Shown here piece after piece: positions 33,958-42,089 of a stretch of DNA of 64,000 nt; position 1 is the stretch's first letter; each line of letters begins with the position of its first letter. The DNA comes from an uncultured Methanospirillum sp. (lineage in GTDB: Archaea > Halobacteriota > Methanomicrobia > Methanomicrobiales > Methanospirillaceae), in contig NZ_OY764544.1 of assembly GCF_963668475.1 (NCBI RefSeq), forward strand, positions 3,533,986 to 3,597,985. The letters run 5' to 3'. The notes below the pieces were generated by a model. It saw only the letters and a program-made list of their open reading frames with translations. It had not been told where the DNA came from and did not search any database. Position numbers and translations under genes: made by a program.

Positions 33958-36528
33958 ATGGGGGCATGGCAGAGTATTGAACTAAGACCCTTAAGCTGGG
34001 ATGTAATGAGCGGATATGGAACGATAGAGATGACCACACCCCCTCTGCATGAATGGCTCACCGCTCTGCTCCCTTTTCTCTCTGATCCGTTCTGCATCCT
34101 TGATACCAGTCTGCGTGTGAAGTACGCAAACTCTTCGTTTCTCTCACTCTTCCCTGACCGGTTGGCAGATGTGACTGACCAGCCTGTTGATCGGGCGTTC
34201 AGGTGGGACGGTCCGTTCAAAGACGTTCCTAAAGTTCTTCAAAGGATATCAGTCTCGTCTGAATCACCTGTAAAATACCCTTTTTTCAGATCAGACTCTG
34301 ATGGTCCCGGGGAGAAGGCCTTTCTCACGGTTACCCCGGTCAGGACCGCAACTGCAGGTCAGTCATCCCGGGTAACCGGTATCCTGCTGACTGTGTCAGG
34401 CACTGCACACCAGTCTGCTCTGTGGGATCAGCAGTCACATGCGACCCCGCTCCTGAATATTATCCACGAGGTTGCAGCATCAGATCAGGTTTCGTACCCT
34501 GGCAGGCTGGTCCAGCAGGTTTTGAGTAGGACAGGCACGCTCCTCCAGGTCCCATTCATCTCCTTTCTAGAGTTCAGCCCTGATGATGATCAGATTCCTC
34601 CCCGTGAAGATCCGCTCTGGTCGCGACGGTACGGGTTTCTCATTGGAGAAGGATGGGATGATCTCCCGCAAAAGGATCTTCCCGGATTCAGGCAGATCAG
34701 AGAGGCACTCACCGTTCATCCGTACCTGACCTATACCCTTGAGACTGTTCCAAGTGCCCTTCAACCTATTATGATCGGGAGAGAGGTTTCAGTGCTTCTC
34801 GTAATCCCAGTTCTACATGGAAGGGATGTGTATGGTTGTTTTCTCCTCTGGGGCACTGAGGAGATTCTGACCGAGTCAGAGATAACGGCCCTCAAGTCTA
34901 TAGGCAGGATCGTCGGTGCCGACATGATGAAGGCAAGGGTTGAGACCGATCTTGCACAGAGCAGAGAGAAGTTCAGGAGCGTCATCGAGCATATCGGCGA
35001 CATGTATTACCGCACTGACAAGGCCGGTATCCTCCTTGAGATCAGCCCCTCTATGGCGACGGCACTCGGCTACCGCTCACCTGATCTCCTCACCGGCATG
35101 AGCATGGAGAATCTGCTCAAGAATCCTTACTCCTGGCCGATATTCCTCTCTGAAGTCCTGAATGGAAACGGGGTCAAGGATTATGAACTGATCCTGAAAG
35201 GTCAGAACAGGGTGATAACCGGCTCGATCAGTTGTCGCCTGGTCTATTCTGAAGAAGGGGATCTCCAGGGGATAGAGGGTGTCATTCGTGATATCTCTAG
35301 GCGAAGGCAGTATGAACAGTTGGTCCACGAGTCTGAGTGGAAACTAGAGCAGGCAGGCAGGATTGCAAAACTCGGTCTCTGGTCCTTCGATACCGGACTC
35401 AAGACGTTCAGGGTATCCCCCGAGGTCTTCACAATCCTGGTTCTTCCATCTGATATGAATATCATCACACTTGATGACCTGGTTCAGATCGCATCAGGCC
35501 CTGATAAAGCTCTACTTGTGAAGCATTTTGGGAGTGAGGCTGCCAGCAGTGTCGAGTTCGGATTTGACATCAGGATCGACCTCCCTGCTGAGAAATTTAA
35601 GTACATCAGGATTCATGGTCAGCCCAGGATCAGGGGAGGTGTGGTAACCGGATCATTCGGCATTCTTCAGGATATTACTGAGCGGAAAGAGGTCGAACAG
35701 CACCTCCTCAAGTACGCAAACCAGCTCGAGCAGAAGACGCTTGAACTTGATGCGATGCGGAGCCAGCTCCTTGACATGAACAGGGATCTTGATCAGCGGG
35801 TTCGCATCCGCACAACCCAGATTGAAGAACTCCTTCGCCAGAAGGACGAGTTCATCATGCAGATCGGGCACGATCTCAAGACTCCGCTGACACCGCTGGT
35901 TGCCATCCTTCCCTTTGTAAGGAAGAAGATCACAGATCCCGAACTTGTGGAACTCTTGGATGTCTCGATCGAGGATGTGAAGACGATCAGGAGGATGATC
36001 ACAAAGATCCTCGAACTCGCCCAGATGAATGCCCTGTACTCGCTCTCTGACATGCAGCAGATCAATCTTCACGAGGTACTGGATCAGATCATCTCTGACA
36101 ATGCCTATTTGATCCACCAGAAGAGTCTGAACGTGAGAAATGGCATCCCGGAATCGTTTTCTATCATGATGTCGCCTATGCATCTTGAGACGCTGATGGG
36201 CAACCTCATCGGGAACGCTGTCAAGTACTCGTATATCGAAGGTTTCATCGAAATCACGGCAGAAGAGAAGCCTGAATCGATCTGTATCAGGATCACTGAT
36301 ACCGGAATAGGTATTGCATCAGATGTTCTACCCAGGATCTTTGACGAGTTCTACAAGGCAGACTCCTCCCGCCATGATCTGAGTTCACACGGGCTTGGTC
36401 TGGCCATCGCCCAGCGAATTGTTGATATTTATGGAGGTATCATCAAGGCCAGAAGCGAAGGGCCGGGAAAAGGTTCAACGTTTCTTGTGAACCTGAAAAA
36501 AGTTCCTCAGTTCAAGAACAGTACCTAG
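33958..36528 (+). CDS. PAS/GAF multi-domain sensor histidine kinase, cytoplasmic
   Basis: 856 residues from the first ATG; ATG 34006 or 34030 may be the real start, because TCTATATG just at 33951-33958 could be the TATA box. Domains: PAS about 35-125, GAF about 165-325, PAS about 333-445, PAS about 460-570, a long coiled coil, then HisKA with QIGHDLKTPLTPL (classical H-box, unlike the other kinases here) and an ATPase (LIGNAVKYS, DTGIGI, GLGLAIAQ). No membrane helices. First gene of an operon with a single-domain response regulator and a CheB-type esterase; divergent from the DNA methyltransferase. Confidence 0.92.
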   Translation: MGAWQSIELRPLSWDVMSGYGTIEMTTPPLHEWLTALLPFLSDPFCILDTSLRVKYANSSFLSLFPDRLADVTDQPVDRAFRWDGPFKDVPKVLQRISVSSESPVKYPFFRSDSDGPGEKAFLTVTPVRTATAGQSSRVTGILLTVSGTAHQSALWDQQSHATPLLNIIHEVAASDQVSYPGRLVQQVLSRTGTLLQVPFISFLEFSPDDDQIPPREDPLWSRRYGFLIGEGWDDLPQKDLPGFRQIREALTVHPYLTYTLETVPSALQPIMIGREVSVLLVIPVLHGRDVYGCFLLWGTEEILTESEITALKSIGRIVGADMMKARVETDLAQSREKFRSVIEHIGDMYYRTDKAGILLEISPSMATALGYRSPDLLTGMSMENLLKNPYSWPIFLSEVLNGNGVKDYELILKGQNRVITGSISCRLVYSEEGDLQGIEGVIRDISRRRQYEQLVHESEWKLEQAGRIAKLGLWSFDTGLKTFRVSPEVFTILVLPSDMNIITLDDLVQIASGPDKALLVKHFGSEAASSVEFGFDIRIDLPAEKFKYIRIHGQPRIRGGVVTGSFGILQDITERKEVEQHLLKYANQLEQKTLELDAMRSQLLDMNRDLDQRVRIRTTQIEELLRQKDEFIMQIGHDLKTPLTPLVAILPFVRKKITDPELVELLDVSIEDVKTIRRMITKILELAQMNALYSLSDMQQINLHEVLDQIISDNAYLIHQKSLNVRNGIPESFSIMMSPMHLETLMGNLIGNAVKYSYIEGFIEITAEEKPESICIRITDTGIGIASDVLPRIFDEFYKADSSRHDLSSHGLGLAIAQRIVDIYGGIIKARSEGPGKGSTFLVNLKKVPQFKNST

Positions 36529-36594
36529 GTGAGCAAGGGCATTATTAGGAGAGAGGCGAATTATTTAGAAGAACCAGAATGGGATGTGTATCTG

Positions 36595-37011
36595 ATGGGA
36601 GATGACAATTCAGGAATAAAGGTGATGATTGTTGATGATGACACCCATGTCAGGATTGCAGTCCATACCATCCTGGATGATGCCGGTTTTGATGTTGTAA
36701 GTGCAGAGAGCGGAGCAGCATGTCTTGACCTGCTTCGGTCCGGGTTTTCAGGGGTCATCCTTCTTGATATCATGATGCCTGAGATGGATGGGTGGGACAC
36801 CATCTCCAGGATCCTTGAACACGATCTCTTTCACAACATCATCATCCTCATGCTGACCGCAAAGAGTGTTCCTGATAATAAGATGATCGGGCTTCAGGAG
36901 TGGGTACAGGATTACGTGACCAAGCCCTTTGACTCTGATGACCTGGTGGGCAGGGTGCGGTATTACGCAGGATTTCTGCCTGGAGATGAGGGTCAGGACT
37001 CCGTTTCATGA
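36595..37011 (+). CDS. Single-domain response regulator (receiver only)
   Basis: About 138 residues from ATG 36595; the frame can be extended to a GTG at 36529 directly after the kinase stop, but that has no ribosome site. It is a CheY-like receiver: MIVDDDTHVR acidic pocket, phosphoacceptor Asp in VILLDIMMPEMDGW, Thr in LMLTAKS and Lys in YVTKPFD. No output domain. It should take phosphate from the kinase just upstream. The end overlaps the CheB-like gene by 4 bp (ATGA), so the two are translated together. Confidence 0.92.
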   Translation: MGDDNSGIKVMIVDDDTHVRIAVHTILDDAGFDVVSAESGAACLDLLRSGFSGVILLDIMMPEMDGWDTISRILEHDLFHNIIILMLTAKSVPDNKMIGLQEWVQDYVTKPFDSDDLVGRVRYYAGFLPGDEGQDSVS

Positions 37012-37574
37012 AGATAGCGATTATAGGTTCTTCTACCGGTGGACCTCATATCCTTGAAGAGATCCTGACCGGGTTTCCCGTTGCCCAGGCTGCCATCATT
37101 ATCGTACAGCATCTTCCCGGTGCATTTACCCAGACATTCAGAAGCCACGTCGCGGGTATGACCCGGATGGACGTTATTCTTGCAGACGCCGGAGTAAAAC
37201 TTGAAGAGGGGAAGATCTATATTGCACCTGCAGGCAGACACCTGGTCCTGGAGCAGAACCGTACGATCCAGCTTGACGACGGCGAGAAACTGCATGGGGT
37301 GAAACCATCGATCGATCGGACGATGCTCTCTCTTCAGCGAATCGACGGGGACCGGTTGCTCGGGGTCGTACTCACTGGGATGGGTCAGGATGGCGCTGCC
37401 GGTATTACCCATATCAGATCGCTCGGTGGGTATACCATTGTGCAGGACCCTGTAACAGCCCCTATCAGAAGTATGCCTCAGGCAGCCCTTGATACCGGGA
37501 AGGTCAGGGAGATCCTCTCCCCTAAGGAGATCACAAAGGTCCTGAAAAAATTTGGATCAGGCTATCTAGTCTGA
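37008..37574 (+). CDS. CheB-type protein-glutamate methylesterase domain, free-standing
   Basis: 188 residues consisting only of the CheB catalytic domain. The serine-hydrolase triad is visible: Ser in GSSTGGPHI, His in VQHLPGAF and Asp in GMGQDGAAG. In chemotaxis CheB removes methyl groups from receptor glutamates; there it carries its own receiver, absent here. A separate receiver is encoded in the overlapping gene upstream, so the usual fusion is split in two. No cheR, cheA or intact receptor is nearby, so the substrate may be something other than a chemoreceptor. Confidence 0.92.
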   Translation: MKIAIIGSSTGGPHILEEILTGFPVAQAAIIIVQHLPGAFTQTFRSHVAGMTRMDVILADAGVKLEEGKIYIAPAGRHLVLEQNRTIQLDDGEKLHGVKPSIDRTMLSLQRIDGDRLLGVVLTGMGQDGAAGITHIRSLGGYTIVQDPVTAPIRSMPQAALDTGKVREILSPKEITKVLKKFGSGYLV

Positions 37575-37605
37575 TTCCCATTCTCTTCTTTTTTGAGCCA
37601 TGCCC

Positions 37606-38424
37606 TTATCCATGCATGAGGTATGAGGCTGCTGCAATTGCAGGCATTGCGATTCCAAGCGTTGAGAACACAACCAGATCGATATGAGTTAAGGGTTTTT
37701 TTGGCAAATGATCAAGAGCATGACTTCCATACCCCCGGCAGAGCATTGCAGAGTAGGTGCGTTCACCCTGTTCGTAAGCCCTGAGAAAGAGAACTCCCAT
37801 CGCATATCCGAGTGTCTTGAGCCTGTATTGGTATGGGAGGTTTTTGGCCCAGGGATCAAAGTTCCTTCCCTGGAGAGCGTGGTGGATCTGGGTGAACATA
37901 GTTGCAAACAGGAAGAGGTATCTGATCATCATTCCGAGTGAGAGGGCCATCACTGATGGAAGGCCGAGCCTTCGTCCTGCCTTGAGCAGTTCCTGCACCG
38001 GTGTGGTGGAGGAGAGGAGCAGAATGGCACTGATGCAGAGAAGGAACTTGATGAGCAGCAGGGTTGCGAACTCGACCGATTCGTAATACACGGGGAAGAA
38101 CGGGAATGGAAGTGGCACTTCTGTTGCTGTCTGGTAGTGGCTGTTTTTGAAGAATATCTGGAAGAATATGATGAAGAATCCGAACGGCAGGGTCATGACA
38201 AACCTGGTGAGATAGGTCTTCACCGGCAGGGTTGAGAGGGTCCAGAGTCCGGCAATTATCAGGCCGAATGGGACTGTGATATAGATAACCCCCCAGGAGA
38301 GCGGGTACGAGACAACCAGAACGATCATCAGCAGGACAAGGAGAAGCTTAACCCGTGCATCAAGATTATGGGTGAATGAACTGCGGGAAGCATCCCATTC
38401 TATCGCAGTCAGTTCGTCTATCAT
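37606..38424 (-). CDS. cbiQ: ECF transporter T component, cobalt/nickel type (CbiQ)
   Basis: 272 residues with about five membrane helices and the two Ala-Arg-Gly-like coupling segments (LKAGRRLGLP and MLCRGYG). It transmits ATP-driven movement from CbiO to the substrate-binding membrane protein CbiM. It overlaps cbiO by 4 bp. Because the metal-binding CbiM/CbiN genes are not adjacent, the metal (Co or Ni) and even the substrate class remain open, but CbiQ-type sequence and nikR in the same segment favour a transition metal. Confidence 0.9.
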   Translation of the reverse strand: MIDELTAIEWDASRSSFTHNLDARVKLLLVLLMIVLVVSYPLSWGVIYITVPFGLIIAGLWTLSTLPVKTYLTRFVMTLPFGFFIIFFQIFFKNSHYQTATEVPLPFPFFPVYYESVEFATLLLIKFLLCISAILLLSSTTPVQELLKAGRRLGLPSVMALSLGMMIRYLFLFATMFTQIHHALQGRNFDPWAKNLPYQYRLKTLGYAMGVLFLRAYEQGERTYSAMLCRGYGSHALDHLPKKPLTHIDLVVFSTLGIAMPAIAAASYLMHG

Positions 38425-39263
38425 CGTGTTCCCGGTTTGTCAGTAATGAGCGAGAAGAGTGCCTGTTCGACATCCTCGAACCTGTACCCTGCCTTAATAG
38501 GGACACCTTTGCTCTGCAGTGAGGTGACAAGCCTGGTGAGGATGGGAACATCAAGCCGTGCTCTTGAGAGGAGGGAGACGTCAGCAAATATCTCTTCTAC
38601 CGTCCCCTGTCCAATCACCTCTCCGGCATGCATGACATAAACGTACCGTGCAAGGTCAGGCACAAGGTCCACGTGATGGGTTGAGAACATCAGCGAGATC
38701 CGCCTGGTCTGAACAAGTCTTCGCAGCAGGTCGATAAGTTCCCTGATACCAACTGGGTCAAGGCCTGAGGTTGGCTCATCAAGGACAAGGATCTCAGGGT
38801 TCATGGCAAGAATTCCCGCAATGGCAACCCGCTTCTTCTCCCCTCCTGAAAGATGATGAGGCGGCCGGTCGGCAAGATGCTCGATCTCAAGGAGCTGGAG
38901 CGACTGCTGCACCCTCTCCTGAATCACTTCAAGAGGTAGACTCAGGTTGGTAGGGCCAAAGGCGATATCCTCCCTGACAGTCGGAGCAAAGATCTGGTCG
39001 TCAGGGTTCTGGAAGACCATACCGATCTTCTGCCTGACAAGACGCAGATTCTCTTTTGAGACTCGTTCTCCGTCTACCAGTACTTCGCCGCTTTTAGGGG
39101 TGATGATCCCGTTGAAATGCTTCATCAGCGTGCTTTTGCCTGCTCCGTTGGATCCCAGCAGGGCAACACATCCGTTGCGAGGCACGGAGACTGACACGTT
39201 ATGAAGGGCAGTTATGCCACCATGATATTCGTACGTGATCGACCGTGTCTCTAGAATATTCAT
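38421..39263 (-). CDS. cbiO: ECF transporter ATP-binding subunit, cobalt/nickel type (CbiO)
   Basis: 280 residues. Walker A GSNGAGKSTLMKHF, Q-loop VFQNPDDQIF, signature LSGGEKKRVAIAG, Walker B ILVLDEPTSGLDP and switch His in STHHVD are all present, and the C-terminal tail is typical of CbiO. It dimerises and powers CbiQ-CbiM. Usually cbiM and cbiN precede the gene; here 900 bp of noncoding DNA lie upstream, containing the TTGCGGAA dyad array. Confidence 0.93.
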   Translation of the reverse strand: MNILETRSITYEYHGGITALHNVSVSVPRNGCVALLGSNGAGKSTLMKHFNGIITPKSGEVLVDGERVSKENLRLVRQKIGMVFQNPDDQIFAPTVREDIAFGPTNLSLPLEVIQERVQQSLQLLEIEHLADRPPHHLSGGEKKRVAIAGILAMNPEILVLDEPTSGLDPVGIRELIDLLRRLVQTRRISLMFSTHHVDLVPDLARYVYVMHAGEVIGQGTVEEIFADVSLLSRARLDVPILTRLVTSLQSKGVPIKAGYRFEDVEQALFSLITDKPGTR

Positions 39264-40171
39264 ACGCTGTATCCTGAGAGTAGGTTGTCAGGATATTACT
39301 GTTTTACGGAATGTATGAATGACATACCTGTTTTCATCCGGTTCTGCATAACCTCTCTTCTTTTAATGTGGGGGTATGAGGTGCTTTATCGTAATAAGGA
39401 AGGTGGGATCAGGTATTCTTCGTAAAATAGATCTTCTTTATTATCCTGTATCCCCGGTGAGATCTCTTCATGGTGCCTGGTGGTGATATCAGTGGTACCA
39501 TGATCTTGATATCTGACACACCTTTTGATCAAGTTGTAATACGAAATTGAGAATTCGCATACTCAATTTTAGTTCATAGTGTATTGATCAGGATCATTGC
39601 GGAGCTGCGGAACATTGCGGCATTACTGCGGAATTTTCCGCAATGAAAAGGAGCAATTTAACCAGTCTTTAGGTTATAATAATAAAAATAATTATTATTT
39701 ATGATCATATTGCGGAAAAAGTAAAAACACACAGTAAGGATCTCATCTTGCACCTATACACTCTCTCATATGTGTGTTTTGGAATTTTCCGCAACATATG
39801 ATCCAACTCTGCAATCTTGGGTTAAATTACACTTAATTTTTTAAAATAGGGCGCATATTTTCCGACGGCTGTATCCGCAATATCTCCGCAACATTCCGCA
39901 ATAAGGAGATCATTCCTAGTCAATTGATATGATCGGGAACCGGATATCAACCAGGTTACACGATGAAAGTATATAGCAAGGCTTGCCATATCTAAATTTT
40001 TATATTTGCCAGTCTTTAGATGAAAGATTCAATCAAGCACTGTACTCTGTTTCATATACAATCGTGAGAATAGGTATCCATTCTGGTAATGCTCGTGGAG
40101 AAGAGTACATCTACAATGCTGTCTTCAGACTTTCATGGTTTACTCAAATCAGGTTGTGTGATCCTCGGAGA
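39264..40171. other. 908-bp noncoding region upstream of cbiO
   Basis: No credible gene on either strand (the 89-codon frame at 39983-40252 runs into the kinase gene and has no recognisable domain). It holds the cbiO promoter region on its left, a hairpin AAATTGAG/CTCAATTT (39544-39569), the array of TGCGG motifs (39597-39901), an AT-only stretch near 39675-39700, a second hairpin TTGATAT/ATATCAA (39924-39950) and an 11-bp direct repeat CCAGTCTTTAG (39662-39672 and 40009-40019). Confidence 0.8.
39597..39901. repeat. Dyad array of ten TTGCGGAA-type motifs
   Basis: TGCGG cores in forward sense begin at 39598, 39606, 39616, 39627 and 39711; CCGCA cores on the opposite sense end at 39642, 39793, 39879, 39890 and 39900. 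Spacing within the outer clusters is 8-11 bp, about one helix turn. The inner pair lies in a 24-bp inverted repeat (39710-39733 and 39771-39794): TTGCGGAAAA and AAAACACACA match exactly, with four differing bases between. The axes of the inner repeat and of the whole array coincide near 39750. One compact palindrome, TGCGGAA-TT-TTCCGCA, occupies 39627-39642. Confidence 0.85.
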
Positions 40172-42019
40172 TCATTGCAGTATATAGGATCCCCTCGGGA
40201 TGATCATCTCAAAGCAGGCACCAGACCCTTCAGATCCGATCTCCCTGATTGATATCCCGGTGAGAGCAAGGATCTCTCTGATCAGAAACATCCCGAACCC
40301 GGTGTTGTTCCCGAATCCTTTCTCAAAGATCTTCTCTTTCTCTTCCGGAGAGATCCCGACTCCGTTATCAGACCACCGCAGCCTCATTGCTCCATCGTCT
40401 CTCAGATCTGCCGTAACCCTGACAGTGGTGATCTCTCCCCCGTGTCTGATTGCATTATCGTGGAGATTTTCAAACACCTTTGGAAGAAGAGGGTCTGCAA
40501 AAATGGTAAGCCCGCTGACCTCGTTCAGTACCGGTATCCCGCGGGAAGGGAGGAGGTCTATCGTCTTTTTAACATTCTGCCATTCAGGTTTGTTCACCCC
40601 CAGATCCTGGTAACTCCTGGTAAACTGGATCTGACGGTGAATGAGCGATGTTGCATCCTCGATCCGGTTAAGCATTTTTCTCTGACTGTCTGGCATCTGC
40701 TCTGATGCGACCATATCGAGATAACTGAGAATGATATGAATCTGGTTGAGGATGTCATGGCGGGTGACATCAGAGAGGAGGTTGAGCTTTTTGTTTGCAG
40801 TTGCCAGGGCGTTTACGGTAACCTGCAGGGTTTGTGCGTACCGCTCAAGTGCCTCTTCTCCTTCCTTGCGCGAGGTGATATCTGTCAGGACAGCCAGGAT
40901 AACATCAGAGCCCTGGAACGGAATCACTGTTCCCTGGACCATGACATCAAGAACGCTGTTGTCTGACTTGACAAGTCTGACCTCGTAGGGGGGGACCTCT
41001 TCCTGCATAAACCTTCGTTCAACCTTCTCCCGGACAATCCTGTGATGTTCCGGGAGCAGATACTGGTAGATCAGGTTTCCAACAGGGCTCTTTTCTTCAG
41101 CTCTGATTCCTGCAATGCCTGAACTGTTAATGTAGAGGATCTTCCCTGTTCTCTCATAGATCATGACATAATCCGGGAGGTTGTCAACAAGCCCCCTGTT
41201 AAATGCCTCACTCTCCCGTAGTGCATCCTCAGCCCTGACCCGTTCGGTCAGGTCATGGAAACTCCAGACCCGGCCCATAACATTACCATCACAGATCTGG
41301 GGCCTGGCATGTGATTCGATCACCCTGCCATCCCTGAACGAAAGAAGGACTGGTTGACTTGTGCCAGACATTTTTCCCTGCACCATGGGCTCGGATCCCG
41401 GCTTGATCTGATCAGATACAAGTGCCCAGATCTCTGCCCCCGTTTTCCCTTCAACCTGACTCTTCTCAAGATTGAACATCTTGAGGAACCGCTCATTATG
41501 CCCGACGATCTCCCTGTCCATCGTCTCGACGAGGATACCGTCCTCGGTTGCCTCAAGTGTTGCCTTGAGCAGCGAGAGCATCTTTCTGTTCTCTGCCTCG
41601 CTGACTCGCAGGGCCTCATCTGCCTGTTGCTTTGCAATAATCTTGCTAAGATTCATCCTGAGAGCCAGGAACTGTGGGGCCGGATCTTCTCCTTTCACCA
41701 GGTAAAAGTCAGCCCCCGCATTTAATGCATCAATTGCAACCTCTTCGCATCCCTGCCCGGTGAAGATAATGAATGGAATTGAATTACCCTGGCTTCTGAT
41801 GATCCTGAGCAGGTCAAGACCGTCCATCTCAGGCATCTGATAGTCTGCGATGATAGCAGAGAATGCCTGCTCCCTGATCATATCAAGGGCCTGCTGACCA
41901 GAGTCAACTGACACTACTGAGTACTCCGGGTCTTCTGTCAGATAATGGGAGATGATATTCTGAAACTCCCGATCATCATCGACCACCAGAACTCTGAGCT
42001 CAGTAGGTTTCCGATACAT
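40172..42019 (-). CDS. Receiver-PAS-PAS histidine kinase
   Basis: 615 residues, soluble. A receiver domain (about 8-125; VLVVDDD, phosphoacceptor Asp in AIIADYQMPEMDG, FTGQG) is followed by two PAS domains (about 148-270 and 275-395; each ends with the DLTER / DITSRKEGEE type coiled exit) and a kinase whose H-box is VTRHDILNQI with ATPase motifs LHDNAIRHG, DNGVGIS and GFGMFL. The H-box and the PDPLLPKVFENL-like ATPase start make it a close relative of the degenerate kinase at 4109-6032. Input: phosphotransfer plus a PAS ligand. No response regulator next to it. Confidence 0.93.
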   Translation of the reverse strand: MYRKPTELRVLVVDDDREFQNIISHYLTEDPEYSVVSVDSGQQALDMIREQAFSAIIADYQMPEMDGLDLLRIIRSQGNSIPFIIFTGQGCEEVAIDALNAGADFYLVKGEDPAPQFLALRMNLSKIIAKQQADEALRVSEAENRKMLSLLKATLEATEDGILVETMDREIVGHNERFLKMFNLEKSQVEGKTGAEIWALVSDQIKPGSEPMVQGKMSGTSQPVLLSFRDGRVIESHARPQICDGNVMGRVWSFHDLTERVRAEDALRESEAFNRGLVDNLPDYVMIYERTGKILYINSSGIAGIRAEEKSPVGNLIYQYLLPEHHRIVREKVERRFMQEEVPPYEVRLVKSDNSVLDVMVQGTVIPFQGSDVILAVLTDITSRKEGEEALERYAQTLQVTVNALATANKKLNLLSDVTRHDILNQIHIILSYLDMVASEQMPDSQRKMLNRIEDATSLIHRQIQFTRSYQDLGVNKPEWQNVKKTIDLLPSRGIPVLNEVSGLTIFADPLLPKVFENLHDNAIRHGGEITTVRVTADLRDDGAMRLRWSDNGVGISPEEKEKIFEKGFGNNTGFGMFLIREILALTGISIREIGSEGSGACFEMIIPRGSYILQ

Positions 42020-42089
42020 TGTCAGTCTCTATGATTATGAACTGTATAAAGGATTCTTCAGGCCTGTGTAAGATCCCATCTTCTCCCGG

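Noticed and set aside
39597..39901. CRISPR array
   Set aside because: The repeated unit is only 7-8 bp, present in both orientations, with no constant 24-37 bp repeats or uniform spacers and no cas genes.
39662..40019. 11-bp direct repeat CCAGTCTTTAG as insertion target duplication
   Set aside because: The first copy lies inside the motif array and no transposase or terminal repeats lie between the copies.
39983..40252. 89-codon plus-strand frame right of the dyad array
   Set aside because: It runs into the 3' end of the receiver-PAS-kinase gene on the other strand and has no recognisable domain.
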